Source: Oegoconia quadripuncta (lineage: Eukaryota > Arthropoda > Insecta > Lepidoptera > Autostichidae). Taken from it: a stretch of 64,000 bases of DNA. Position numbers and translations under genes: made by a program. The first letter of the stretch is position 1. Each line of letters starts with the position of its first letter. The notes under the pieces were generated by a model that saw nothing but the letters and a program-made list of their open reading frames with translations, did no database searches and had not been told where the DNA came from. Below are positions 34,401-43,856 of the stretch, in pieces. The stretch is taken from NCBI GenBank assembly GCA_949316235.1, contig OX438744.1, forward strand, positions 36,638,778 through 36,702,777, written 5' to 3'.

Positions 34401-37400
34401 AAAATGCAATGACAGGGGGTGAGCCCTTCGCCGTTAAAACTTACAAATCCATACATATTTTTCTGGGCGGAAAGTCCCATAGTAATTTTTTACGACACTC
34501 ACGGGAAGCGACGTGTGGGTTCTACACTTTCTAAGTGCTGCAACCACACAGCACTGTTAAGTACCTCTTTTGTATGCGGTCGGGTTATTTGGTTTTTCAT
34601 TACTTTACCATTTTTGTTGTAGGACATAATCCAGAACGCCCGCGAACTCCACACCGCGGAGGACGAGATAGTGGTCCTGGACCGAGAGCTTGAGGAGTGT
34701 GATAAAACGCTACTGGAACACGACGTGGTCATCGCCAAGGTCCAGGGCATCCTCGAGAGGGTTGAGGAGCTGAATAAGCCTGATGTGTCGCTGGAGATGG
34801 CTTATGAGGTGTTGTCGGAACTAAAGGTATGTAGCTCTATACAAACGGGTGTAGCTTAGAAACCCTGACTGCCATACCAAAAGGTCTCGGGTTCGAATCC
34901 AGCTAAGGACATATATTTGTGTGATGAATATGGATAGGTGTACCCGAGTTACGGATGTTTTCATTTATAATTCATGTATTTACAAAAAAAGTATCAGCCA
35001 TCTGGTATCCTTTATAATTCATATATTTATTGCATTACACATGTCATAGTTGCTATACATAGGTAAGTACTAACATACACATGTACCTTGTCAGGCATGG
35101 CGATATGGAGGAAAGGGATATCTATGTTATTAATGTCGTTTCAATTACCAACAGTTATAATTTTTATGAAGCTACATATGTATGTTGTAAGTTCAAAGAA
35201 AGTGCTCCAATTCCACAGTCAATCAACAGTAAACAAAAAATAGCAAATTAAAAGTACACCCTATCCTATTTCAACGAATATAATCAGATGTCAATAATAT
35301 TAATAATGTCATGCATAAATCCATTTTAGAATGTCAATTAAATTAATAATACACAAGCCTAGTTGCTTAGTGTGGAACTAGATGGCGCTGTGTGTACCAA
35401 GGGTATTTACTATTTATTATTATTAGTGCATCTCTATACCAGATTTCATCTAAATCAATTCGTACTTCGGTGTTTATGTGGCTTTGAGCTGGGGCTTGGA
35501 TAAGCATTTATACAAACGATTGAGGCAATGTCCTGCCTGACAGACCCAGAGATCAACACATTGCCCAAATGCGTGGACCGATGTTTTTGGCCAATTTCTT
35601 CCTATTCCTTAGGTTGCTCAGAGACGAACTAAGAAGAGATATTTTGAATTTTCACCCTTAAGGTGTTAGAAATTTTTCAAATGTGTGTCAATATATGTGG
35701 AACCAAGGACTCTAGAATTGATGTACACTACTATGGACATATAGGTACATATAAACACACATTTTTCACAGTTTATTTTTAAAAACAATTATTATTCTGT
35801 GCTTAATCATAAAAAAGTAAAAGGCTCTGTAGTTGTGTTTTCCGTCTTTCTGTGATAATTAGGTTTTATTTGGAGACTCACACCAACAAAAACTGGTACA
35901 TATTTTTTTTATCAACACACAGGAATCATATCTGTATGAATATGAAATGTTTGGCCTTGGCACGATAGCGGGCAACATCGTGAGCCCACTGCTGAGCGCC
36001 CTCATGGCAGCTTGGGACCCTCTCCAGAATCCAGAGGAACCGATCCCCACGTTCCTGAAATGGAAAAATCTCCTCGCCGAGGAGTCTTACAACAGTTTGC
36101 TATGGCAACACTACGTGCCGAGTCTCACCACCGCTGCTGAGTGAGTAAACTCGAAACTCAAAAAGTTATTCTGTAAATTAGGGTAACACTTACAGTATTA
36201 GCTGGATTCAATGTATCTATTTGTATATACCTTATTGAAAGCCGAATTTATTTTTTCGGTAAGTGTGCGTTGGAATTACACAATCTTATTCCACCATCGC
36301 AATTTCATCTTCGGACTACTAGGCGTGGGGAGGAATTCCACCAGTATGTAGTTAACGCACTAAGCGGTTCGACTCTTCATTCATAGTGGGAACAGCCAAG
36401 GCATGGAACTCCCTTCCGGCGTCAGTCTTTTTTGAATCCTACAACCTTGGGATCTTCAAGAGCAGGGTGAATAGGCATCTACTGAGATCGCGTGCATCAT
36501 CTTCGGCCACGTCGTCGCTTCGCATCAGGTGAGATTGTGGTCAACCGCGTATCCAGTTAATCGTAAAAAAAAAATTCAAACATCATCGCTTCGTTAAATG
36601 TCAGATTAGAAAGAGGAAGCGAAAAGAACTCTAACAACATATCTTTTAAATGTTAATAGTCAATATTTATATAAAAAAAAGCAACAATCTATGTGTTCGT
36701 ATCGGCAAGTTTAATGACCGGGTCAGTTCTCCAAGCTATGTGCCCCACCCACTGCTACTGCAACTAAATAATCCGCTGGGCTATATCAGTGACTTCCGTT
36801 CACTTACGGATTTCTTCATTCCTACCCTCAATGTACCTAATTTATCATATTTATTTTAGGAAAACTCGCAGCTAATTTTAGTTTAATTAGTTAATCATTT
36901 TGTTTTGATATTGCCGAAGACAATATTATATAAAATGTTTTAATTTTGTTATGACTGTTATACAATCTACAATTAGATTGTATAACAAGGGAGTAAAATA
37001 ATATTTTTACGGCGAGTGCGCTGTTTTGAATTCTGAGTGTAGCAAGGGATTCAATATACAACGCCCGAGGTAAAAAATAATTTTGCGCTGGGGTGATACA
37101 CTACTTTATCTTCCGTATGAGAAAAAAAAATTCGTAGTTCGCGCGCTTTTTTTTATTATTTTTAAGGACGGTGGCCGGCTGTTATTACTTTTCATATAAA
37201 TATACTGTTTTATACTTTGTATTGTATTTAAGTCTGCTTTTTTCATACAATATTTTAATCCGATCACTCTGGTAGAATCGTGCCAAGGAACTACGTCTAA
37301 GTTATAAACATTAATCCTGTGCCATATTTCAATATCAAAATTCTTTCAATCCCTGTTCTGAAGACTCTTGGAGATGATGATTGAATAGATGATGTGAAAA

Positions 37401-40400
37401 AGTAGTTTCCACTTCCCCCCTCGGGGCTGGGTGTATTGCAGGAAATGAACTATTGTGTTTTCTCGGTCAGGGTGTGGAACCCTCGCGTGCCGGGCCCCAT
37501 GCTGGCGGCGCTGGGGGCGTGGGGCTCGAGCGGGGCGTGTCCCCCGTGGGTGGCGGGGCTGTGCGCCGCCCGCTGCGTGGCCCCGCGCCTGCTGGCCGCC
37601 GTGCGGGGCTGGGACCCCACCGGGGACACACAGCCGCTGCACCACTGGGTGCTGCCCTGGCACCAGCTGGCCGGTCAGTACCGTCACACATGCGCTTGCT
37701 GGCCGCCGTGCGGGGCTGGGACCCCACCGGGGACACACAGCCGCTGCACCACTGGGTGCTGCCCTGGCACCAGCTGGCCGGTCAGTACCGTCACACATGC
37801 GCCTGCTGGCCGCCGTGCGGGGCTGGGACCCCACCGGGGACACACAGCCGCTGCACCACTGGGTGCTGCCCTGGCACCAGCTGGCCGGTCAGTACCGTCA
37901 CACATGCGCTTGCTGGCCGCCGTGCGGGGCTGGGACCCCACCGGGGACACACAGCCGCTGCACCACTGGGTGCTGCCCTGGCACCAGCTGGCCGGTCAGT
38001 ACCGTCACACATGCGCTTGCTGGCCGCCGTGCGGGGCTGGGACCCCACCGGGGACACACAGCCGCTGCACCACTGGGTGCTGCCCTGGCACCAGCTGGCC
38101 GGTCAGTACCGTCACACATGCGCCTGCTGGCCGCCGTGCGGGGCTGGGACCCCACCGGGGACACACAGCCGCTGCACCACTGGGTGCTGCCCTGGCACCA
38201 GCTGGCCGGTCAGTACCGTCACACATGCGCCTGCTGGCCGCCGTGCGGGGCTGGGACCCCACCGGGGACACACAGCCGCTGCACCACTGGGTGCTGCCCT
38301 GGCACCAGCTGGCCGGTCAGTACCGTCACACATGCGCCTGCTGGCCGCCGTGCGGGGCTGGGACCCCACCGGGGACACACAGCCGCTGCACCACTGGGTG
38401 CTGCCCTGGCACCAGCTGGCCGGTCAGTACCGTCACACATGCGCCTGCTGGCCGCCGTGCGGGGCTGGGACCCCACCGGGGACACACAGCCGCTGCACCA
38501 CTGGGTGCTGCCCTGGCACCAGCTGGCCGGTCAGTACCGTCACACATGCGCCTGCTGGCCGCCGTGCGGGGCTGGGACCCCACCGGGGACACACAGCCGC
38601 TGCACCACTGGGTGCTGCCCTGGCACCAGCTGGCCGGTCAGTACCGTCACACATGCGCCTGCTGGCCGCCGTGCGGGGCTGGGACCCCACCGGGGACACA
38701 CAGCCGCTGCACCACTGGGTGCTGCCCTGGCACCAGCTGGCCGGTCAGTACCGTCACACATGCGCCTGCTGGCCGCCGTGCGGGGCTGGGACCCCACCGG
38801 GGACACACAGCCGCTGCACCACTGGGTGCTGCCCTGGCACCAGCTGGCCGGTCAGTACCGTCACACATGCGCCTGCTGGCCGCCGTGCGGGGCTGGGACC
38901 CCACCGGGGACACACAGCCGCTGCACCACTGGGTGCTGCCCTGGCACCAGCTGGCCGGTCAGTACCGTCACACATGCGCCTGCTGGCCGCCGTGCGGGGC
39001 TGGGACCCCACCGGGGACACACAGCCGCTGCACCACTGGGTGTTGCCCTGGCACGAGCTGGCCGGTCAGTTATTATTCGTTCGAGTCAAGTCAAAAATGA
39101 TTTATTTTCCAGGTACACAGGGTATACTTAAAATAGTCAGATTTACATTTTTTAAGCTGCTTTATGGTTTTGAACCACTGAACGCTATTTTCGAAGTTGT
39201 AATAAAAAAATGTTATAACCAGGTGATGCGCTCGCCACCTCCGTGTACCCGCTGATCCGGTCGCGGCTGGCGACGGCGCTGACCGCGTGGCACCCGGCGG
39301 ACAACTCCGCTCGTCCCCTCCTGGCCGCGTGGAAGGAGCCGTGGGGCTCCGCGCTCACCGCCATGCTGCACCAGCACATCGTGCCCAAGCTGGAGCACTG
39401 CCTCCAGACCGCCCCGCTGGAGCTCGTCGGGAGGGAGAATAGTGAGTTGCTTGAATACTTGACCATACAGATCATAGCTATAGTGTAAATTCTCAAAAGA
39501 TTATATTTCATGGGACAAAAGTATCACGGACGTATGTGATGCAAACTGGAATTCAGCATTTTGATAATGTCAAGAAATAGTGCCGAAATGGAAAAAATAG
39601 TGCCTTTGTAGAGATATTCAATATGTTAAGGGAGAATTCTGGCGCGCCATTGCTTCCTCATTTCTTAATTGCTCTGAACTCTTATTTGGCACTATTTAAG
39701 CACCAAATTTTGACATTATCAAATTAGCTGAATTCCATTTTGTATATTCTAGCAAAAAGTACGTAAATTATCGCTTAAAAATGTAACATTATATTTATTT
39801 AATATTAAAACTACTGATCATTCTTGTTTCTTCAAAACGCTTGACATGACAACATAGACTTTGTTATTTTTTGTCATACAAAAAAAAGTTAATCACACAA
39901 TTATAAAATAAATATCCAAAGATTGGCGTATCCATTTAGCATTAGAATTGTTAAAATCAAGGCTTTCATACTGGCTAAAGAAATGTGATATCATAAGCCT
40001 GCAAATGTTTGGTTGTGCGATGATTTCTACACAATTTCACAACACAATTCACCGTTGGATTATTTAATTTGTTATGAAGAAATAAAATAATGCGAGAACA
40101 AAGTCAAAGTTGCTTTATTTTGTAGGTACATAGAGTACACTTAACATAGTCAATTTTACATTTTTTAAGCTACTGCTTGTTCAAAATGCAATATTCCCCT
40201 GAGAAGCACAACCAAGAAACTCGAAGCGTTGCTCTTTTAAAATCAGTCTTTGATTTTACATAAAGGTTTTTATATTTCATTATTAATTATGAAATAACAA
40301 TTTGACAATGTCACGCACGACATGTTCTCAACAATTTGAAGAAAATGTGTGTGCGTGCGTGTTACACCCCAAAAACTGTTTCCTTACTGAGTTAAGAACA

Positions 40401-41766
40401 TAGATCTAAAAATTGTAGAGAACATTTTCGTAAAAGAGCATTGAAACTAAATTAGAGCGATTTTAACTTTTCCATAGTTACAGAAAAAATGCAATATATT
40501 CTTTTAAATGTTTACTACAAAATTCTTAGACCCATATATCTGCTTATATCTACATACTTTTATTAGAATTGGTTTACCAATTTCGTAACATATGGGACTT
40601 GAAGTTTGTATTCGGAGCGGCTCGAGTTGGGCTCCAGAGTCTCTATGAAGAATAAATTTAAAGAAATCAATGTTAATACATAGGCTTCGCTATATATTTA
40701 CGAAAACAAAATTCGTTAAACTACCGAATGCTGTAATGAACAGTGTATTTTTTTTATAATCAACGACTACGAATATTGATTTTTCAAAAATCCACTGATG
40801 CAGTTTTAGTTTTCATCAAAATTGGGCCTGAGACTTCTTGGAGTACTTTTCGCTATTCACGCCATTTTTATATATTTGGCCATGCACGCCCATTTGAAAA
40901 ATTTACCCTGTAAACTCTCTTAATGGTTCGTTTGTTTGGTCGCTAGCGGCGTGGCTGTGGTGTGTGGACTGGTTGGAGTTGCTGGGCGCGCCCACTGTGG
41001 CCGCCATCGCCTCGCGCGCGCTGCTGCCGCGCTGGCTGGCCGCGCTGGCTGCCTGGCTCAACACCTGTCCCACGCACGCCACCGTCATCAACTCCTACAC
41101 AGAGTTCAAGGTATGTCACATCGGAGTGGGTACTGAGGTCCTGGCTCAACACCTGTCCCACGCACGCCACAATCATCAACTCCTACACAGAGTTCAAGGT
41201 ATGTCATATCAGAGTGCCAGGTGTATTGTGGCTTGTCTTAAACCTGTCTCTCACTCTGGTAATATATGGGGGAGGCTTATGTTCAGCAGTGCACGTCCTG
41301 TGACTGATATGATGATAGCGTAAAGCGTTCACGTCGTATTTATATTACTTATATCTGTCATCCGCAGAGAATGTTTCCCGATGAGGTGCTAAAGGAGCCG
41401 GCAGTCCGCGACGCGTTCAGGAAAGCCCTGGACATGATGAACCGGAGCGCCGACATAGAGTCGGTGGAGCCTCCACCCCCGCCTCGGTTCAACATCGCCG
41501 ACACCAAGGAACCTTCCAGAATAGCTGAAATAATCGCGTCCACAGCACAGCATAAGAGCTTCTCGGAACTGCTAGAGTCGAAGTGCATAGAGAAGGGTAT
41601 CACGTTCGTCCCCTTGGCCGGCAAAACTAGGGAGGGCAGACCGCTGTACAAGATAGGCAATATGCAGTGCTACGTTATAAGGAATGTGATAATGGTGTCC
41701 AGCGACAGTGGTAGAACGTTCATGCCGATTGGTTTGGATAGGTTATTGAATATAGTTGAAGATTGA
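25391..41766 (+). CDS. TFIP11: TFIP11/Sip1 homologue, spliceosome disassembly factor
   Basis: Exons: 25391-25496, 26942-27085, 28027-28232, 30108-30227, 30526-30667, (probable 32491-32521), 33094-33277, 34623-34826, 35923-36140, 37471-37673, 39223-39441, 40947-41110, 41368-41766. With the micro-exon they sum to 2340 nt, 779 aa, close to the human protein (about 840 aa). Order seen: acidic TIP_N region with YGVWA and RDFSAP-like KDFSAPIGF; G-patch (KGIGAKLLLK-MGYQPGMGLGK); SRVPVIDMTG block; the conserved GCFC-like C-terminal region with W-x-P and LHHWVLPW motifs; and the C-terminal GITFVPLAGK-GRPLYKIG block. TFIP11 family proteins recruit and activate the DEAH helicase DHX15/Prp43 through the G-patch to take apart the intron-lariat spliceosome in the nucleus. 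Oddities: a 107-bp array at one donor, an 88-bp duplication at another, and GC-rich late exons. Confidence 0.9.
26149..26600 (+). pseudogene. Non-LTR RT C-terminus and 3' tail, copy 1
   Basis: Translates as RHNVNTKNKNQL, then SRLHRVSKSFKGNVRFYNKV and KGYYKITDYLNDK, with an in-frame stop near 26291. Tail GATTTGATTTTATTTG. Same element type as 57046-57510. It lies in TFIP11 intron 1. Confidence 0.65.
26942..27085 (+). CDS. TFIP11: TFIP11 exon 2 (TIP_N region)
   Basis: Encodes VWAKDSDEDDNEDN and KPKDFSAPIGFVAGG, diagnostic of the TIP_N domain. Phase 1 to 1, donor GTTGAT (non-consensus but in phase). Confidence 0.85.
27540..27630 (+). mobile_element. SINE family A 3' fragment
   Basis: GTAGTATATCAAGAACCTGG, TACAAGCCTAGTTGC and GATGGCGCTGTGTGT. 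Confidence 0.55.
27725..27976 (-). mobile_element. SINE family A copy
   Basis: Inverse of the family: CAGCGCCATCTAGTTCCACA, GGGATTCGAACCCGC and ACCACTACACCAAACAG. It lies 50 bp before TFIP11 exon 3 and supplies spurious open frames there. Confidence 0.8.
28027..28232 (+). CDS. TFIP11: TFIP11 exon 3 (acidic region and start of G-patch)
   Basis: Encodes DSSDEEEQPTMPDP, then WEKHTKGIGAKLLLK. Phase 1 in, 0 out, donor GTGAAA. A SINE lies only about 50 bp upstream of the acceptor. Confidence 0.88.
28609..28825 (+). mobile_element. SINE family B copy (most complete)
   Basis: GACGACCGATTGGTGTAGTG, B box GGGTTCGAATCTCGC, body TTATATAAATATTTATGTATG, end GATTGGTGTAAGTG. Confidence 0.8.
30108..30227 (+). 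CDS. TFIP11: TFIP11 exon 4 (G-patch core)
   Basis: MGYQPGMGLGKDLQGI and RKGRGAIGAYG give the Gly-rich G-patch spacing. 40 codons, phase 0 to 0, donor GTAAGT. Confidence 0.92.
30526..30667 (+). CDS. TFIP11: TFIP11 exon 5 (charged helix)
   Basis: LKAKREEERRLKEKEEQ, then TYNWKKSHKGRYFY and DVIQE. The KRE/KEE run suggests a charged helix. Phase 0 in, 1 out. Confidence 0.85.
31220..31462 (-). mobile_element. SINE family A copy
   Basis: CAGCGCCATGTAGTTCCACT, GCGGGATTCGATCCCGC and TTGCTAACCACTAC. Missing the last head bases. Confidence 0.75.
32491..32521 (+). CDS. TFIP11: TFIP11 probable micro-exon 6 (31 nt)
   Basis: Exon 5 ends in phase 1 and exon 7 starts in phase 2, so a coding piece of 3n+1 nt is required between them. 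This 31-nt segment lies between TTTTTAG and GTAAAA, fits the phase, has no stop, and would add about ten residues (ISISRMLKR). The family has a short basic linker here. Another site is possible. Confidence 0.35.
32625..32765 (-). repeat. (ATACA)n array at a LINE 3' end
   Basis: About 20 ATACA pentamers followed by AATACACTTTATTGCACAAA, the inverted LINE 3' end. The pentamer expansion grew from the LINE tail. Shorter versions occur at 4305-4330 and 62820-62860. Confidence 0.85.
33094..33277 (+). CDS. TFIP11: TFIP11 exon 7 (VIDMTG block)
   Basis: SSELSRVPVIDMTGKQKRVL, then NLDTMVECCEQ. VIDMTG is a TFIP11 family signature. Strongly GC-rich compared with exons 1-5. Two other frames are also open here because of composition. 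Confidence 0.9.
33410..34203. mobile_element. 794-bp element with 104-bp TIRs and 8-bp target duplication
   Basis: Left TIR 33410-33513 and right TIR 34100-34203 are essentially perfect inverted copies (outer end GGGTCGGGTGGCGATTCACA). The flanks carry AAATTTAC at 33402-33409 and 34204-34211. Each TIR is itself near-palindromic (GGTGGCGATTCACACCAC against its inverse), and the middle holds a further inverted pair around AGTGGCCTTCCACTACAAAG. No transposase. An 8-bp duplication with GG-starting long TIRs suits Merlin-like elements; hAT or P are alternatives. Confidence 0.8.
34623..34826 (+). CDS. TFIP11: TFIP11 exon 8 (coiled coil)
   Basis: 68 codons, phase 0 to 0: DIIQNARELHTAEDEIVVLD and on to SLEMAYEVLSELK. 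Leu/Ile spacing suggests a coiled coil. Confidence 0.88.
34850..35012 (+). mobile_element. SINE family A copy, truncated
   Basis: CCATACCAAAAGGTCTCGGG, TTCGAATCCAGC and the CCATCTGGTATCC end; the head begins 24 bp after the TFIP11 exon 8 donor. A 3' fragment (GGAACTAGATGGCGCTGTGT) follows at 35350-35400. Confidence 0.65.
35923..36140 (+). CDS. TFIP11: TFIP11 exon 9
   Basis: ESYLYEYEMFGLGTIAGNIV, then FLKWKNLLAEESYNSLLW. Family region with W-P-L and WK motifs. Phase 0 in, 2 out (GA, then donor GTGAGT). Confidence 0.88.
36365..36560 (+). mobile_element. Non-LTR C-terminal fragment (family X)
   Basis: AACTCCCTTCCGGCGTCAGT, TACAACCTTGGGATCTTCAA and GGTGAATAGGCATCTACTGA encode the NSLPASVF, ESYNLGIFKSRVNRHL style end of an RT polyprotein. 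Related pieces at 44255-44400, 53215-53770 and 56535-56750. Confidence 0.6.
36730..36860 (+). mobile_element. Repeat fragment shared with 59380-59490
   Basis: AATAATCCGCTGGGCTATAT and ACGGATTTCTTCATTCCTA; both loci encode the broken NPLGY-SD-R--TDF-IP pattern. Confidence 0.5.
37471..37673 (+). CDS. TFIP11: TFIP11 exon 10 (native form, first donor)
   Basis: VWNPRVPGPMLAALGAWG and on to AAVRGWDPTGDTQPLHHWVL. Splicing from the first donor (GTCAGT at 37674) joins in phase to exon 11 and gives an uninterrupted family match. The 3' 89 nt of this exon are the start of the 107-bp array. Confidence 0.85.
37585..39070. repeat. 107-bp tandem array of exon end plus splice donor, about 13.9 copies
   Basis: Unit starts fall at 37585, 37692, 37799 and every 107 bp to 38976. 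Each unit holds 89 nt of exon 10 coding sequence, the donor junction GCCGGTCAGT and a few intron bases (ACCGTCACACAT). Copies are almost identical: a C/T change at the sixth base marks copies 2, 4 and 5, and the last copy has two more changes. The final copy breaks at 39070, where LINE-like sequence begins. No stop interrupts any + frame, so very long spurious frames appear. Confidence 0.95.
39077..39200 (-). mobile_element. LINE 3' end abutting the 107-bp array
   Basis: TGATTTATTTTCCAGGTACA and TTTACATTTTTTAAGCTGC match the block at 40100-40180. It lies between the last repeat unit and the exon 11 acceptor. Confidence 0.6.
39223..39441 (+). CDS. TFIP11: TFIP11 exon 11
   Basis: DALATSVYPLIRSRLATAL, then TAWHPADNSARPLL and AWKEPWG, the conserved IRSKL and WHP-D-SA blocks of the family. 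Phase 1 in and 1 out, donor GTGAGT. Confidence 0.9.
39547..39765. mobile_element. Palindromic MITE family M, copy 2 (compact)
   Basis: TGGAATTCAGCATTTTGATA and AATAGTGCC on the left, GGCACTATTTAAGCACC and TTAGCTGAATTCCATTTTG on the right, nearly back to back. In TFIP11 intron 11. Confidence 0.7.
40091..40215 (-). mobile_element. LINE 3' end fragment
   Basis: TTGCTTTATTTTGTAGGTAC and TTTACATTTTTTAAGCTAC, paired with the block at 39077. Confidence 0.55.
40947..41110 (+). CDS. TFIP11: TFIP11 exon 12
   Basis: AWLWCVDWLELLGAP and RWLAALAAWLNTCPT, ending NSYTEFK. Matches the conserved VIDW and LPKWL-LC-WL region. Phase 1 in, 0 out, donor GTATGT. Tail and donor are duplicated just downstream. Confidence 0.9.
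41052..41215. repeat. 88-bp tandem duplication of exon 12 end and donor
   Basis: CCTGGCTCAACACCTGTCCC recurs at 41052 and 41140, and the similarity runs through TTCAAGGTATGTCA and into the intron. Using the second donor (41199) would add 88 nt and shift the frame. Confidence 0.9.
41368..41766 (+). CDS. TFIP11: TFIP11 terminal exon 13
   Basis: 132 codons and TGA: RMFPDEVLKEPAVRDAF and FRKALDMMNR, then KCIEKGITFVPLAGKTREG, ending LNIVED. This is the family C-terminus. Confidence 0.92.
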   Translation, partial: RMFPDEVLKEPAVRDAFRKALDMMNRSADIESVEPPPPPRFNIADTKEPSRIAEIIASTAQHKSFSELLESKCIEKGITFVPLAGKTREGRPLYKIGNMQCYVIRNVIMVSSDSGRTFMPIGLDRLLNIVED

Positions 41767-41772
41767 AATAAA
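41767..41772 (+). terminator. TFIP11 polyadenylation signal
   Basis: AATAAA starts at the first base after the stop codon, implying a very short 3' UTR. Confidence 0.55.
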
Positions 41773-41884
41773 TAGTTAGTGAAATATGTGACGTCTTTTT
41801 TTTTAACTACAGGTGTGGATGGGCTGTAATATCGCATTGGTATTCCGTGTATCAGATATGGATAAATCAATATATAGACTATTT

Positions 41885-42579
41885 ATTTATTTATTGATTT
41901 ATAATAGTACAACCACATCACATATATTTATACAGTTTCAGAAAATTTGTAGAAGTAATTATTTCTAATATACGTAACAATGACAATTACGGTGTTCATA
42001 ACGCTTACCATAATCAAATAATAACATAGCCTTAATGAATATTGAGATCAAACGAAAATAATCTGATAGCTACTTAGTTGACGAAATTTGCAGCTTTCGT
42101 TTGAAGCTGCTAAACGAGTCGTGGAAAATGTCAGTGTCTGGATCACGGGTTTGGATGGAATTATACTGATTGAGAATTCTACTCAGGGGGGATGGAAAAG
42201 CTAGATTAGTTCTAGAAAACTGAGTGTGAAATATTTTACTAATTTTGTGCCTAGGGTAAGAGTGAGGGACGGCAAGAGATATTTTTTCCAAAAGATGACT
42301 GCACTGTATTCGTTTGTTAATTAATTTATAAAGAAAACACAGGTCATGAATACGTCTCCGATCACGAAGAGTAATCATATTGAACTTAGACAAGCGCCGA
42401 TCATATGGATTTCTATGAGAGAAGTCACTGCAAGAGACAGCTAGATGCCTGGTGAATGCTCTTTGTACTAGTAAGAATCGGTGTGAATAAAAGGGAATAA
42501 ATATCGAGTAAATACAGAGCGATAGAGATGAAACTTGTTTATCTGTAACTGTAAATCTGTAGTACAAGCTGATCTGCAC
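41885..42579 (-). pseudogene. Non-LTR reverse transcriptase C-terminus and 3' end
   Basis: A 169-codon minus-strand frame (42579-42070) reads QRAFTRHLAVSC, LRDRRRIHDLCFLYKLINKR and SRTNLAFPSPLSRILNQYN, the standard C-terminal thumb region of jockey-like RTs. The AT-rich 3' end points toward the TFIP11 3' end. The catalytic domain is absent. Confidence 0.75.
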
Positions 42580-42589
42580 ATGACCTAAG

Positions 42590-42680
42590 GTATCTCAACC
42601 ATCTGGTATCCACAACACAAGCCTATAGTTGCTTAAAGTGGAACTAGATGGCGTTGTGTATTTATTATTATTTATTTATT
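42590..42680 (+). mobile_element. SINE family A 3' fragment
   Basis: CAACCATCTGGTATCCACAA and GTGGAACTAGATGGCG, then a TTATTTATT tail. Confidence 0.6.
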
Positions 42681-43429
42681 ATTAATTGATGGGACTGTTG
42701 GAAAGGCTATTATGTCGTTTAACGTACGGGATTGCTAGTTGTCAGACAGTTATCACACTACAGAAAGACTAGGAAGTCCAGAAAGGCTTTAACATGACTT
42801 TGAGAAGAGTACTTTGAGCCCTGGCAAGTCTCGGATATATTGTTTTGTTACCCTATGCCGGGATGCAATATCAAGATCGAGGGAGTGCTAGATAAATTTT
42901 AATTAAGAATTCTTTTGTACACATGTGTAGTAGTAGATTTTGCACAGTGTTTAAATCCAGAAGAGCTTTCTAAGTCCACTACATTAATACCAAAATCAGC
43001 CTATTTGGATCAGAAACCTAACTAGCATTATGTATATGAAGCAGAATCTATCTTTATTATGGACGCTTGTGTCTGTCACTAATATTGTGCAACTGATCTC
43101 TTTTACTGTTAAACATGTGAACTGCCCACAATAAGAAAATATTCTTCATAATGTACATGGATGTTGTATGTCCCATATAAATAAATTTCATCTAAAATGT
43201 AAAACGTCTAAAACAAATAAAGTAACGCCTCCTTAAGTCCACATTGATGTTACAGTGGCTAGGTTTTGGTCCAACAAAATTTGATTCTTTGCTAATCCGG
43301 ACGTTGCTAATCCGAACGAGTAAAAAACTGGATAGTCTACAATTTTTGTTGTCGATAAAACACAGAATATTTGAATACGGAATCTTGTGTTTTTTTATTA
43401 TTAAACCATATTTACATGAACAAACAAGT

Positions 43430-43600
43430 TATGGATGTTTACATATATTAATATGTACTATATTTACAAAAAAAACATGTATTCGTGTAGTCTATCAACA
43501 GGCTGGTATCCACAATACAAGTCTAATTGCTTAGTGTGGATCTAGATGGAGCTGTGTGTGTGTGTGTATTTCAAAGGATAATAAATAAATAAATAAATAT
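43430..43600 (+). mobile_element. SINE family A, 5' truncated
   Basis: Starts within the body (GTTATGGATGTTTACATA), then GGTATCCACAATACAAG and GATCTAGATGG. It is followed at once by an inverted copy, forming a possible hairpin. Confidence 0.6.
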
Positions 43601-43604
43601 TCTT

Positions 43605-43856
43605 AGAAATACACACAACGCCATCTAGTTCCACAGTAAGCAACTATAGGCTTGTGTTGTGGATACCAGATGGTTGATATACTACATAAATATTTTTTTT
43701 TGTAAATATATACTTATTATAAATGAAAACATCCATAACTCGGGTACACATGTCCGTATTCATCACACAAACAATATGCCCCTAGCGGGATTCGAACCCG
43801 CAACCTTTTGGTATAGTGGGCAGAGTTGCTAACCACTACACCAAACAGGTCGTCGC
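43605..43856 (-). mobile_element. SINE family A copy
   Basis: ACGCCATCTAGTTCCACAGT, GCGGGATTCGAACCCGC and CACTACACCAAACAGGTCG. Confidence 0.8.

Noticed and set aside
37585..39070. CRISPR-like array
   Set aside because: The whole 107-bp unit repeats with no unique spacers, and it lies across a eukaryotic exon-intron junction.
37436..39255. Three forward frames of 554-600 codons and many 88-codon minus frames
   Set aside because: They exist only because the 107-bp unit has no stops and cycles through frames. The exon structure and TFIP11 similarity explain the real coding content.
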